A stretch of DNA of 64,000 nt, taken from contig CAWEYS010000016.1 of assembly GCA_963813355.1 (NCBI GenBank), positions 1 through 64,000 on the forward strand, read 5' to 3'. The notes under the pieces are model-generated. The model had not been told where the DNA came from. It worked only from the letters and a program-made list of their open reading frames with translations, and ran no database searches. Shown piece by piece: positions 16,783-25,453 of this stretch. Origin of the DNA: DATAGF01 sp963813355 (GTDB taxonomy: Bacteria > Actinomycetota > Thermoleophilia > Miltoncostaeales > Miltoncostaeaceae). Numbering within the stretch: position 1 is the first letter of the stretch; each line of letters opens with the position of its first letter. The translations under genes and the position numbers were made by a program.

Positions 16783-18584
16783 GGCGCGCGCCCACCCCGC
16801 CGGGGCACGACGATCCGGGCCGTCGCGCGCCCGCCGTAGATCACGTAGGGCACGGCGAGCTCGCGGCCCGCGTCGTCCTCCTCGGCGTCCTCGCCCGGCG
16901 CGAGCAGGCGCACGGCGTCGTTGCGGTCGTCGGTCGCCCGGCGCAGCCCGTCCAGGATGCGCTCGAGGCGGGTGCCGGTCGCCCGCGCCGACCCGCGCTC
17001 GGCGGCCGTGACGGCGGCGCGGCGGGCGACGGGGCCGCCCTCGGTGCCGAGCTCCTGGGTCAGGTCTGCCGGCAGGGGGTCGAAGCCGCCGGTGGTGTTG
17101 GGGACGACACGCAGGGCCGCGCTCCCCGGGCCGACGCCGGAGGGGATGCGGATCGGGACCCGCACGACCCGCGTCGCCGCCTGCCACGGCTGGAGCACGA
17201 GCAGCAGGGTGGCCCGGGCGCCCGGCCGCACGCGGCGCGGGACGACGCGGGCGCCCACGATCCTCGCGGCCCGCACCCGCGGCTGCAGGGACTGCTCGAC
17301 GCTGAGGGCGGACACCCGGATCGGCCGGACGCCGTTCTGCATCAGGATCGCCAGGAGCCGCGGCACCTGTCCGCTTGCCAGGGTGGCCACGTCGCCGGCG
17401 GCCGCGTAGACGTTGCGGTACGTCACCGGCCGGCGCAGGTCGGGGCTCGAGATGGAGATCCGGAGGGTCAGCGTGCCCCCCTCGATCCCGTCCAGCACGC
17501 GGATCGCCGGCTCGTCCTGCACGAGGCCGCCGACGATCGGCGCGGTGCGTGGGTCGGGCGCGATCGTGCCGCGCACGGTGCTGGTCGTCCCGCGCGCGTC
17601 ATCGCGGGCCGTCCCGGTGGCCTCGATGCCCTCGACCTCGCCGACGGTCCCGGTGACCCCGTCCGCGCGGTCGCCCGTCACCATGCCGCGCAGGTTCCCG
17701 GGCTCGGCGAGCTTGTAGGAGCCGCCGACGATCGGCGCCGCGATCGTCTGGAACACGTAGCCGTCGCCGAGCAGGAAGCGCGCCCGGCCGGCGCTGAGGA
17801 ACGGGTGTCCGAAGCCCAGCACGGTCGTCCCGTCAACGTAGGTCACCGTGCCGACCGCCCCGATCGCGATGTCGCCGCCCCCGAGGAGGGCGGACATCGT
17901 CGCGCCGGGCACGAGCGGGACGGCGGGGCGCACGCTGCGCGGCGCGATCGCCGAGACCTGGATGCCCGACCGCGCGAGCTCGCGCGAGAGGGGCCCGATG
18001 AGCGGCCGCGACGCCCCGGCCACGGTCCAGCGGGCCAGCGGGTAGAGCGCGACGCGGTCGGGGCGCCGGGCCTCGAGCCGCCGCGCCGCCGCCCGGTCGG
18101 CGACCCGGGTCACGCGCCGCACGACCCGCGACGCCGGCCCGCGCTCGAGAGCGCGCTGCCCGGCGGAGGCGCCGATCATCTGCTCGATCGGCGTGAGGCC
18201 GACGACCACGTTGGCCTGGTCGCCGGCGCCGAAGGCGATCGCGCCGACGACGCGCGGCACGCCGTCGGCGCCGGTCACGTAGACCGGGCTCCCGCTCATG
18301 CCCTCGGCCACCCCGCCGGTCTCGTCCATGAGCGGCCCCTCGGCGCGCGCGAGGATCAGGGCGCCCCCGGGCCCGTCGCCCGCGATCTGGACGTCGAGGA
18401 TCCGCACCGGGAAGGTGACGATGTCCGTCCCGCGCACCACGGTGCGCGCCTCGCCGACCATGCCCGGCGCCACCTGCGCGAGCGGCATGATCGGGTCGGC
18501 CGCCGCCGCGTGGCCCGCGCCCAGCGCAGCGGCGACGGCGGCGACGGCGACGGCGAGGCCCGCCCGGCGCGGCGCGGCGCTCAC
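16779..18584 (-). CDS. secreted SpoIVB-like (S55 family) serine peptidase domain protein
   Basis: A 601-residue protein with an N-terminal signal peptide ending near AGHAAAAD. A SpoIVB/S55 peptidase domain follows, with the catalytic GMSGSPVY motif at about residues 95-102 and the late TVLGFGHPF motif. The C-terminal half, about 250 residues, is predicted beta-rich and has no assigned family. In Bacillus, SpoIVB signals across the forespore membranes. Here it is paired with a SpoIID-like gene (GTGA overlap at 18581-18584) and no other sporulation gene is visible, so an envelope or cell-wall role is more likely. Confidence 0.78.
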   Translation of the reverse strand: MSAAPRRAGLAVAVAAVAAALGAGHAAAADPIMPLAQVAPGMVGEARTVVRGTDIVTFPVRILDVQIAGDGPGGALILARAEGPLMDETGGVAEGMSGSPVYVTGADGVPRVVGAIAFGAGDQANVVVGLTPIEQMIGASAGQRALERGPASRVVRRVTRVADRAAARRLEARRPDRVALYPLARWTVAGASRPLIGPLSRELARSGIQVSAIAPRSVRPAVPLVPGATMSALLGGGDIAIGAVGTVTYVDGTTVLGFGHPFLSAGRARFLLGDGYVFQTIAAPIVGGSYKLAEPGNLRGMVTGDRADGVTGTVGEVEGIEATGTARDDARGTTSTVRGTIAPDPRTAPIVGGLVQDEPAIRVLDGIEGGTLTLRISISSPDLRRPVTYRNVYAAAGDVATLASGQVPRLLAILMQNGVRPIRVSALSVEQSLQPRVRAARIVGARVVPRRVRPGARATLLLVLQPWQAATRVVRVPIRIPSGVGPGSAALRVVPNTTGGFDPLPADLTQELGTEGGPVARRAAVTAAERGSARATGTRLERILDGLRRATDDRNDAVRLLAPGEDAEEDDAGRELAVPYVIYGGRATARIVVPRRGGRAP

Positions 18585-19825
18585 GTGCCCCCGACCAGGC
18601 GGGCCGCCGCGCTGCGCGGCATCGTCCGCCGGATCACGCGGAACCACGAGTCGCGCAGCCCGAGCGTGGAGCGCAGCTCGATTCCGGTGAACTCCGCGCT
18701 GCGGCCGGACCGCGCCACGAAGCGCGCGATCCTCACGCGAGGGGAGACGCCGCGGCTGAGGATCTCGACCCGGTCCACCGGCCCGTCGAGCCCGAGCGCC
18801 CGGCCCAGGCCGGCGCCCGTGAAGCTCGGCGGGTCGGGCCAGGACGCGTGGTACGGCGAGCCGCGGTCGTAGGGGTCGGGCACGCTCACCAGGTACGGGC
18901 GCGGCGGGCTGCCGCGGAAGACGTTCTCGACGTTCTCGGTGCGGCCGCCCGAGGTCGAGAAGAAGTAGGCCGTGATCACCTTGCCACCGTACGTCAGCAC
19001 GGTGCTGCGCGTCGCCTGGACGGCCCGGTTGGAACGGGGGTCCTCGGACGCGATCCCGCCGTAGGTCTGGCTGCGGTCGTCGTCGAAGAGGTCGTAGACG
19101 GCGCCGGGCTCCATCGTCGCCAGCGCGTAGCTGCGCGCGGCCACGGCCTGGACGGCCAGCGCCGCCGGCGCGTCGTCGCCCCAGTCGACCGGCATCTCGC
19201 GCGGGACCACGCCCCGGAGGTAGTCCTCGAGGCCGACGGCGTTGACGACGTCGAGGCGGCCGCCGGAGGGCACCGCCCGCAGCTCGCCCCGGTAGCGCTG
19301 GTCGGCCCGCGGGCCGCCCTCTCCCCAGGCGACGGAGGCGCGCCGCGCGGGCACCAGCCGGACGGTCCCGGTGAAGGTGGCCAGGCGGCGCGCGCCCCGC
19401 CGCAGGACCGTGCGGCCGCCCCGTCCGGGGCGGACCGTGACGACCGCGCCCCGCGCCAGCTTCACGGTGCGGCGCCCGCCCGCGGTGGCCCCGACGGCGC
19501 GCCAGGCGCGCGGGCTGGAGGCCGCGACGCTCCCGGCGCCCTCGGCGAGCAGCACCTTCACCGTGCGGGTGGGCGCGGTCGTCAGCCTCGTGCCGCGGTA
19601 GTAGTGGCGCAGGATCGCGGCCGCGCCGCGGCCGGCGAGCGCCTGCCCGCGGGCGCCGTACTGGGACATGCCCACGCCGTGGCCCCAGCCGCGGCCCTGG
19701 AAGGTGAAGACCGTCGCCATCGGCTCGCGGTCCGCCTGGGCCGAGGCCGACGAGGCGGCGCCGGCGAGGGCGGCGGCGCACAGCCCCAGGGTGGCCAGGG
19801 CGGCGGTGCGGACGGGTCGTGGCAT
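18581..19825 (-). CDS. SpoIID/LytB-domain exported protein
   Basis: A 414-residue exported protein. It has a signal peptide (residues 1-29, cleavage after ASSASAQA), an early FQGRGWGHGVGMSQYGARG motif and a SpoIID domain (VVPREMPVDWG, AVQAVAARSYAL, DDRSQTYGG, STSGGRTENVENVF). SpoIID proteins are lytic transglycosylases acting on peptidoglycan stripped of peptides. The catalytic Glu is in the PREMP motif near residue 215. It is the first gene of a two-gene unit with the SpoIVB-like peptidase. ATG start 19825. Confidence 0.85.
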   Translation of the reverse strand: MPRPVRTAALATLGLCAAALAGAASSASAQADREPMATVFTFQGRGWGHGVGMSQYGARGQALAGRGAAAILRHYYRGTRLTTAPTRTVKVLLAEGAGSVAASSPRAWRAVGATAGGRRTVKLARGAVVTVRPGRGGRTVLRRGARRLATFTGTVRLVPARRASVAWGEGGPRADQRYRGELRAVPSGGRLDVVNAVGLEDYLRGVVPREMPVDWGDDAPAALAVQAVAARSYALATMEPGAVYDLFDDDRSQTYGGIASEDPRSNRAVQATRSTVLTYGGKVITAYFFSTSGGRTENVENVFRGSPPRPYLVSVPDPYDRGSPYHASWPDPPSFTGAGLGRALGLDGPVDRVEILSRGVSPRVRIARFVARSGRSAEFTGIELRSTLGLRDSWFRVIRRTMPRSAAARLVGGT

Positions 19826-19915
19826 CGGCGGGGGCCGACGTTAGCGGCCGGGTACGGCCCGAGCCACGGACCCGGGTTCACACCGCGCGCCCGGCCCGTG
19901 GTGAAATGGCGTGGC

Positions 19916-21130
19916 GTGCGCGTCCTCGTGACCACCCGCGGCAGCTCGGGCCACCTCGGCCCGCTGGTCCCCTTCGCGCGCGCGTGCGCCCGCGCCGGGC
20001 ACGAGGTCGTCGTGGCCGCGCAGCGACAGCACGAGGCCAACGTGAGGCGCGCGGGGCTGGCCTTCGACCCCGTCGACGACCCGCCGGACGACGAGTGGAT
20101 GCCCCTGATGGGGTCGTTCGCGGAGCTGGACCTCGAGACGGCGGACAGGCTGATGATCGGCGAGTTCTTCGCCGGCATCGACCTCCGCGCGGAGCTGCCG
20201 GGCCTGCGCGCGATCGTCGCGCGCGACCGGCCGGACCTGATCCTCCGCGAGAGCTGGGAGTTCGGCTCGACGCTCGTCGCCGAGCTCGAGGGCATCCCGA
20301 TCGCGCGCGTCGGGCTCGGGCTGGCGAGCGTGGAGGGCCGTTCCATCGAGGCGGCCGCCCCCGGGGTGGACGCCGCCCGCGCCGCGCTCGGCCTGCCCCG
20401 CGATCCGGGCGGCCGGCGGCTCGCGGAGGCGCCCTACCTGACGGCGATGCCCGACCTGCTCGAGGACCCCGGCGTCGCCGTGCCTGCGCGCGCGCACCGC
20501 TTCCGCTTCGCCGTCGATCCCGGCGCGCGGTCGCTGCCGGAGTGGTGGCCCGGCAACGACGGTCCGCTGGTGTACGTGACCTTCGGCTCCGTCGCGGCGG
20601 GCTCCCACCTGCCGTACTACCCCGCGGTGTACCGAGCCGCGATCGACGCCCTGGCCGCGCTGCCGCTGCGCGTGCTGATGACGATCGGCGACGGTGCTCG
20701 CGACGCCGGCGATCTGGGTCGGACGCCGCCAAACGTTCACGTCGAGACGTGGGTCCCGCACGACGACGTCGCCCCGCACGCGGCGGCGATCGTCTCCCAC
20801 GGCGGCTACGGCACGACGCTCGGCTCGCTCGCCCACGGCGTGCCGCTGGTGGTGCTGCCGCTGTTCAGCCTCGACCAATGGGCGAACGCGGGCGCCGTGG
20901 TCCGCGCCGGGGCCGGGGTCTCCGTCGGGGGCGCGCCGGGAGCGCGACCGGTCCTCGGGCCGCCTGACCCCAGCACCTACGGCGACCTCGCCGGGGCGGT
21001 CGCGCGGGTCCTGGACGATCCCGCGTACCGCCGCGGCGCCGAGCGCGTGGCCGACGCGATCGGGTCGCTGCCGCCCGTCGAGGCCTCGGTCAGCGTGCTC
21101 GAGGCGATCGCCGATCGTCGGCGATCGTGA
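19916..21130 (+). CDS. UGT/MGT-type glycosyltransferase (GT1)
   Basis: A 404-residue GT-B-fold glycosyltransferase of the macrolide/UDP-glycosyltransferase kind. It opens VLVTTRGSSGHLGPLVPFARACARAGHEV. The C-terminal donor-binding region has VYVTFGSVA, ETWVPHDDVAPHAAAIVSHGGYGTTL and VPLVVLPLFSLDQWANA. It probably transfers a sugar from a nucleotide donor to a small lipid or secondary metabolite. GTG 19916 is preferred over GTG 19901 because it begins directly at the first beta strand. It converges with the DUF2877 gene, overlapping by 41 bases. Confidence 0.88.
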   Translation: MRVLVTTRGSSGHLGPLVPFARACARAGHEVVVAAQRQHEANVRRAGLAFDPVDDPPDDEWMPLMGSFAELDLETADRLMIGEFFAGIDLRAELPGLRAIVARDRPDLILRESWEFGSTLVAELEGIPIARVGLGLASVEGRSIEAAAPGVDAARAALGLPRDPGGRRLAEAPYLTAMPDLLEDPGVAVPARAHRFRFAVDPGARSLPEWWPGNDGPLVYVTFGSVAAGSHLPYYPAVYRAAIDALAALPLRVLMTIGDGARDAGDLGRTPPNVHVETWVPHDDVAPHAAAIVSHGGYGTTLGSLAHGVPLVVLPLFSLDQWANAGAVVRAGAGVSVGGAPGARPVLGPPDPSTYGDLAGAVARVLDDPAYRRGAERVADAIGSLPPVEASVSVLEAIADRRRS

Positions 21131-21848
21131 GCCCGCGGGCCGCGAGCGCGACCCCGGCCGCGATCGCGCGCCCAGTCGAGGCCCCGAGCCGGCTCAGGTC
21201 GGCCAGCGCCGCTGCCCGCACGGCCGGCGCGTCCGCAGCGAGCAGGCGGTGGACGGGCTCGGGCGCGGCGCCGGTCGCCGCCAGGCCGAGCAGGGTGGCC
21301 GACAGCGCCCCCGTGCGCGCGGCGACGTCCGGCGGGACCAGCCCCGCCACCAGGTCGTCCCGGCGCTCGGGAGGGACGCCGGCCGCCGGGCCGAGCGCCC
21401 GCACGGCGGCCGCCGCGCCGGCGAGCACGTCGTCGCCCTCCGGGGTGAGGCCCGGCCCGCGCCCCACCAGCCGGTCCGCGGCCCGCGCGAGGGACAGGTC
21501 GGGCACCGGCACGCGCGCGGTGAGCCAGCCGGCGAGGCCGGCGACGTCCGCCGGGCCCCAGGCCGGCGGCCGCACGACCGGATCCCAGGCCGGCGGCGCG
21601 GCGGGGTCCCAGGAGACGGCCGCCGGGGGCTCGCCGCGGCCGGCGGCGATCGCGTTGGCCATCATGGGGACGCCGTGAGCCGCGACCGTCACGACGAACC
21701 CGTCGAGGTCCAGGTGCAGCGCTCCGCGCGCGGAGCCGAGCACGCGCAGCCGCCGGGGCCGGTCGAGGCGGGCGAGCACCGCGGCCGAGACGGCGCGGGC
21801 GGGGACGACGAATGGCTCCGCCCCGCCCCCGGCGCGCGCGTGCGCCAG
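21090..21848 (-). CDS. DUF2877 protein, AllH-like subunit of an oxamate-carbamoyltransferase-type system
   Basis: About 252 residues with the DUF2877 signature GRGPGLTPEGDDVLAG near residue 135, then a helical C terminus. In E. coli the DUF2877 protein YlbF (AllH) is one of three subunits, with FdrA (AllF) and the DUF1116 protein YlbE (AllG), that convert oxalurate and phosphate to oxamate and carbamoyl phosphate. Both partners and carbamate kinase are encoded within 18 kb here, which supports the assignment. The start is uncertain: no ATG or GTG precedes the first helix, so CTG 21848 is used. It would overlap the divergent small gene by nine bases. Confidence 0.72.
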   Translation of the reverse strand: MAHARAGGGAEPFVVPARAVSAAVLARLDRPRRLRVLGSARGALHLDLDGFVVTVAAHGVPMMANAIAAGRGEPPAAVSWDPAAPPAWDPVVRPPAWGPADVAGLAGWLTARVPVPDLSLARAADRLVGRGPGLTPEGDDVLAGAAAAVRALGPAAGVPPERRDDLVAGLVPPDVAARTGALSATLLGLAATGAAPEPVHRLLAADAPAVRAAALADLSRLGASTGRAIAAGVALAARGLTIADDRRSPRAR

Positions 21849-22106
21849 ACCGTCGAGACCGGCCCCTTCGTCGTCCAGCGCCGCGAGGACCTGGGCCTTG
21901 GCGCCTGCCGGCTCACGCGCCACCGCGCCGCCGTCCGCACGCGCTTCGTGCTGCTGGGCTACTCGCAGCGCTCGGAGGTGGGCCTGCCGTGCCACGTCGT
22001 CCACCTGCGCGACGAGGCCGACGGCCGCGAGTACGTGGTCAACACCGGCCTGTGCGGGCCCGGACTGCCGGCCGACGCCTTCGCGGTCAGCGCCGCCAGC
22101 CCTTGA
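21840..22106 (+). CDS. small uncharacterised protein
   Basis: An 88-residue frame with coherent beta-strand content (TRFVLLGYSQRSEVGLPCHVV, YVVNTGLCGPGLP) and two Cys residues. It is divergent from the DUF2877 gene and overlaps it slightly at the 5' ends, and it overlaps the convergent 144-residue gene by 20 bases. No family is recognised and no good ribosome-binding site is seen, so reality as a gene is uncertain. Codon choice is normal for the window. Confidence 0.4.
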   Translation: MRQTVETGPFVVQRREDLGLGACRLTRHRAAVRTRFVLLGYSQRSEVGLPCHVVHLRDEADGREYVVNTGLCGPGLPADAFAVSAASP

Positions 22107-22521
22107 CCCCGGAGCCCACCGCCACCATGCGGCGCTTCAGCCCCCAGGGGATCACCGAGTAGGCCGGCGCGAAGACCGAGCGCCAGAACCAGGTCGAGGC
22201 GGCGTGCGGCGCCGGCTGCCCGACCGCGGGCGCGAACCGGCGCTGGGAGGCCTCGAGCATGGCCCGCTCGCCGCCGGCGCGCATGCGCCGCGCCATCTGC
22301 GGCTTGGGCGGCAGCGTCGCCGGGAAGTCGCCCGGGCGGCGGCCCGGCTTCCCCACCCTGCTCAGCGCGTCGGCCAGGGCCGTCTCGCCCGCCTTGCGGG
22401 CGGTCGATCCGGGCGGCGCCGGGGGCGCGGCGGGCAGGCCGCCGCGGCCGTGGTGGGCGACTCTGTCGTGGCCGAAGTACTCCCGGACCGCCTCGGGGAT
22501 GCGCGGGTCGTCGTCGCTCAC
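22087..22521 (-). CDS. uncharacterised 144-residue protein
   Basis: A basic protein with a disordered Pro/Ala-rich middle and a C-terminal hydrophobic segment (STWFWRSVFAPAYSVIPWGLK). That segment could be a membrane-proximal amphipathic helix. It starts with GTG overlapping the stop of the disulfide-reductase gene (GTGA), so it is translationally coupled to it. No family recognised. Confidence 0.5.
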   Translation of the reverse strand: MSDDDPRIPEAVREYFGHDRVAHHGRGGLPAAPPAPPGSTARKAGETALADALSRVGKPGRRPGDFPATLPPKPQMARRMRAGGERAMLEASQRRFAPAVGQPAPHAASTWFWRSVFAPAYSVIPWGLKRRMVAVGSGVKGWRR

Positions 22522-23840
22522 AGCTGAGCCATCCCGTTCTGAGCGGCGACCGAGAGCGGCTCGTAGAGCGCGCCGATCGGCGGGGAGTAGACGTTCTCCA
22601 TCCAGGCCAGGTCCTCGAAGGTGGCGTCGCGCTTGAGCGCGAAGGCGAGGAAGTCGGCGCGCTCCTTGATGCCCTCGCCGCCCACGAACTGGCCGCCGAT
22701 CAGCCTGCCGGTGCCCGGCTCGGCCAGCAGCTTCACGCGCACCTGCTGCACGCCCGGGAAGTAGCGGGCGCGGCTGATGCCGTTGGCGGCGCCGACGACG
22801 TAGGGGATCCCGAGCGAGGTCGCGAGGCTCTCCCCGAAGCTCGCCCCGCCGATCTGCACCTGGCCGCCGACCATCCCCCAGGGGATGTTGACCGGGTCGT
22901 AGCGCCGGTCGCCGCCGGCGGCGTTGGCCCCGGCGACGCGCCCCTGCTGCATCGCGTGGGAGCCGGTGAGCCCCTGAACGGCGACCCCCGTGAGGTGCTG
23001 CGGCACCTCCACGACGTCGCCCGCGGCGTAGACGCCCTCCATCGAGGTGCGCATGCGCTCGTCAACGGCCAGAGCGCCGGTGGAGCCGATGGTGAGCCGC
23101 ATGGACCGGGCAAGCGTCGTCTCGGGCTCCTTGTGGGTGCAGATGACGCAGATGTCGGCCTCGATCTCGCCGTCGCTCGTCACGACCGCGCGCAGCTTCC
23201 CGCCGGTGCCCTCGAAGCCGACCAGGCCGGTGCCGAAGCGCAGGTCGCAGCCCAGCTCCGCCAGGCTCGCCTGCACGGGCTCGGCGATGTCGGCGTCGGC
23301 GATCTGGGCCAGCAGCCACGCGTTCTCGTCGACGACGTGCGTCTCGATGCCGCGGTGCGCCAGGGCGGTGGCCATCTCGACCCCGAGCGGCCCCGCCTCG
23401 AGCACGACGGCCTTGCGGACGTCGTTCAGCGTCTCGTTCAGCTCCATCCCGCGGCGGATGTTCTTGACGAACGTGAGGCCCTCGAGGTCGTTGCCCGGCA
23501 CGTCGGGGAGCGTGTAGTTCCAGCCGGTGCAGACGATCAGCCGGTCCCAGGGGAGCACGTCGCCGTTGGCCGTCATGGTCCGCGCGGCCGCGTCCACCTC
23601 GGTGACGGCGGTCTGGGTGCGCAGGTCGATGCCGGCGTCGGCGTAGTTCTCGGGGCCCGCCAGGAAGAGGCGCTCGAAGTCGGGGATCTCGCGCCCGAGC
23701 ACGTACGGGATGCCGCACGGCGAGTAGGCGACGTCCTCGTACTCGGTGCAGATGACGACGGTGGCGTCGGGGTTGGTGCGCTTGGCCATCGAGGCCGCGC
23801 TGATGCCGGCGGCGCCGCCGCCGATGACGCAGATGTTCAT
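22518..23840 (-). CDS. CoA-disulfide-reductase-like FAD/pyridine-nucleotide oxidoreductase
   Basis: A 440-residue flavoprotein of the CoADR/NADH-oxidase group. The FAD dinucleotide motif VIGGGAAGISAA is at residues 5-16. The redox-active single Cys42 lies in SPCGIPY. The second FAD motif is GVYAAGD, followed by a dimerisation domain. The NAD(P)-binding glycine motif is abnormal: residues 148-153 read EAGPLG instead of the usual GGGxxG, so pyridine-nucleotide binding may be altered. It reduces CoA or other disulfides, or polysulfide, or acts as an oxidase. It is followed downstream by a coupled small gene; the OsmC gene is 31 bases upstream. Confidence 0.82.
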   Translation of the reverse strand: MNICVIGGGAAGISAASMAKRTNPDATVVICTEYEDVAYSPCGIPYVLGREIPDFERLFLAGPENYADAGIDLRTQTAVTEVDAAARTMTANGDVLPWDRLIVCTGWNYTLPDVPGNDLEGLTFVKNIRRGMELNETLNDVRKAVVLEAGPLGVEMATALAHRGIETHVVDENAWLLAQIADADIAEPVQASLAELGCDLRFGTGLVGFEGTGGKLRAVVTSDGEIEADICVICTHKEPETTLARSMRLTIGSTGALAVDERMRTSMEGVYAAGDVVEVPQHLTGVAVQGLTGSHAMQQGRVAGANAAGGDRRYDPVNIPWGMVGGQVQIGGASFGESLATSLGIPYVVGAANGISRARYFPGVQQVRVKLLAEPGTGRLIGGQFVGGEGIKERADFLAFALKRDATFEDLAWMENVYSPPIGALYEPLSVAAQNGMAQL

Positions 23841-23871
23841 GCCTCACCCATCCTCGGGGGAAAGCGCGACG

Positions 23872-24297
23872 CTACCCCATGGGATCGTCAAGGTGGTAGT
23901 GGATCTCCGGCGGATGGGCGAGCGTGTTCGTGACCCAGCAGTAGCGCTTGGCGAGATCGACCGCGGGGGCGAGCTCGGCCGGCGGGGTCGACGAGTGCAC
24001 CCAGAGGTCGTAGCTGCCGTGGCGCGGCTCGCCGACCTGGCGGTGGGGCTGCACCTGCACCTCGAGGTCGCCGAGCTCGATGCGCCTCTTGCGCGCCGCC
24101 CAGACGATCGCCACGCAGAAGCAGGACGCGAGCGCCGCGGCCACCAGCTCGGTCGGCATCGGCCCGGTGTCCTGCCCGCCGAACTCCTCGGGCTCGTCGG
24201 TGCGGATCGCGTGGCCGCGCCCCGAGACGTCGGCCGCGAGCCCGCCCTTCCACTCGGCCGTCCATACCGCGTACTCGTGCTCGTCACGCAGGGACAC
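23872..24297 (-). CDS. OsmC-family thiol peroxidase-like protein
   Basis: A 141-residue OsmC/Ohr-fold protein. The helix PTELVAAALASCFCVAIVWAARKR contains the expected Cys (near residue 60). The second peroxidatic-type Cys falls in KRYCWVTNTL. Family members reduce organic hydroperoxides or carry reactive sulfur. The next gene encodes a CoADR-like reductase, so a thiol/sulfane function is plausible. GTG 24297 overlaps the preceding glycosyltransferase by 14 bases. Confidence 0.82.
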   Translation of the reverse strand: MSLRDEHEYAVWTAEWKGGLAADVSGRGHAIRTDEPEEFGGQDTGPMPTELVAAALASCFCVAIVWAARKRRIELGDLEVQVQPHRQVGEPRHGSYDLWVHSSTPPAELAPAVDLAKRYCWVTNTLAHPPEIHYHLDDPMG

Positions 24298-25453
24298 GCA
24301 GCGCCCCGTACACCGCCTCGTGGGCCGCCGCGGCGGCCTCCCAGGTGAAGCGCCGGGCCGTCTCCCGGCCGGCGGCGACGAGCCGCTCCCGCGCCGGACC
24401 GGCGGCCGCCGCGGCGAGCAGCGCCCCGGCGAGGGCCCCCGGGTCGCCCGCCGGCACCATGAGGCAGTCGTCCCCCGGCGCGAGGAACTCGCGCAGCACC
24501 GGCAGGTCGCTCGCGACCACCGGCAGCCCGGCGGCCTGGGCCTCGAGGACCACGAGGCCGAACCCCTCGCGCTCGGAGGGGAACGCGAAGACGTCGGCGG
24601 CTCGATACAGGGTGGGCATCTCCGCGTCGGCGACGGGGCCGAGCACGGCGACGTCGGCTGAGGCCGGCGGGGCCGGGCCGCGGTGCACGCGCAGGCCCAG
24701 ACGGGCGGCGTCGTCCTCCCACGCCGCGCGGTAGTCGGCGTAGTCGAACAGCGTCTCGCCGCCGGCGACGGCCAGCAGCGCCCCCGGGCCCAGCGCGCCG
24801 CGGGCGCGGTCGAAGGCCTCCAGCAGCGTCCGGCTGCCCTTGCGCGGCTCGATCCCGCCGATGGCCAGGATCGCCGGCCGGGCGCCCCAGCCCAGGCGCG
24901 CGCCGGCCTCGGCCCGGCCGAGCCGGCAGCCGGCGAATCGCGCCGCGTCCACGCCGTTGGGGATCACGTCGGCCCCGACGCCGTGCTCGCGCGCGAGCGC
25001 GTCGGCCCAGTGACGGCTCACGCAGATGCGGTGGTCAACGTCCTCGATCGACGCGCGCTGGCACTCCCGCAGCACCTCGCTCGCGAAGTCGTCAACGTGG
25101 TGGACCGTCCGCACCACGGCCGGGATGCGGCCCTCGGCGCGCAGGGCGAGCAGCGACCGGGCCGACAGGCAGTCCTCCGCGTGGTGGACGTCGGCCGGGC
25201 CGGCGGCGCGCAGGCCGTCGGCCAGGGCCTCGGCGTACCGGAGGATGCGCGCCTCGACGTCCTCCCCCGGCCGCCGGTCAACCGGCACGAGCCGCGCGGG
25301 CACGCGCGGCGGGCGGAAGAACGCGGCGCCGTCGGCCGAGAGCGCCCAGAGCTCGACGTCGTGGCCGCGGTCGCCGAGCGCCTCGGCCAGCGAGAGCGCG
25401 TGGACGACGCCGCCCCGCGGCTTGGTCGAGTAGGTGACCAGGCGGATCCTCAT
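24284..25453 (-). CDS. MSMEG_0565-family glycosyltransferase (GT4)
   Basis: A 389-residue GT-B glycosyltransferase opening VTYSTKPRGGVVHALSLAEALGDRGHDVEL. It has the GT4 donor motif EGFGLVVLEAQAAGLPVVASD and the HHAEDCLSARSLLALR segment typical of the MSMEG_0565 family. That family is found almost only with the nitrogen-starvation (Nit1C-like) gene set. Its acceptor is unknown; family logic suggests it glycosylates the product or a protein of the pathway. Its ATG overlaps the fdrA-like stop (ATGA). Confidence 0.85.
   Translation of the reverse strand: MRIRLVTYSTKPRGGVVHALSLAEALGDRGHDVELWALSADGAAFFRPPRVPARLVPVDRRPGEDVEARILRYAEALADGLRAAGPADVHHAEDCLSARSLLALRAEGRIPAVVRTVHHVDDFASEVLRECQRASIEDVDHRICVSRHWADALAREHGVGADVIPNGVDAARFAGCRLGRAEAGARLGWGARPAILAIGGIEPRKGSRTLLEAFDRARGALGPGALLAVAGGETLFDYADYRAAWEDDAARLGLRVHRGPAPPASADVAVLGPVADAEMPTLYRAADVFAFPSEREGFGLVVLEAQAAGLPVVASDLPVLREFLAPGDDCLMVPAGDPGALAGALLAAAAAGPARERLVAAGRETARRFTWEAAAAAHEAVYGALRVPA

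Noticed and set aside
16614..18872. A 752-codon + strand frame across the SpoIVB-like gene
   Set aside because: Antisense shadow with no domain and no start signal. The minus-strand gene has a signal peptide and GMSGSP motif.
16779..19825. Evidence that the organism sporulates
   Set aside because: Only SpoIID- and SpoIVB-like domains occur. Both are found in non-sporulating actinobacteria and no sigma factor or other spo gene is nearby.
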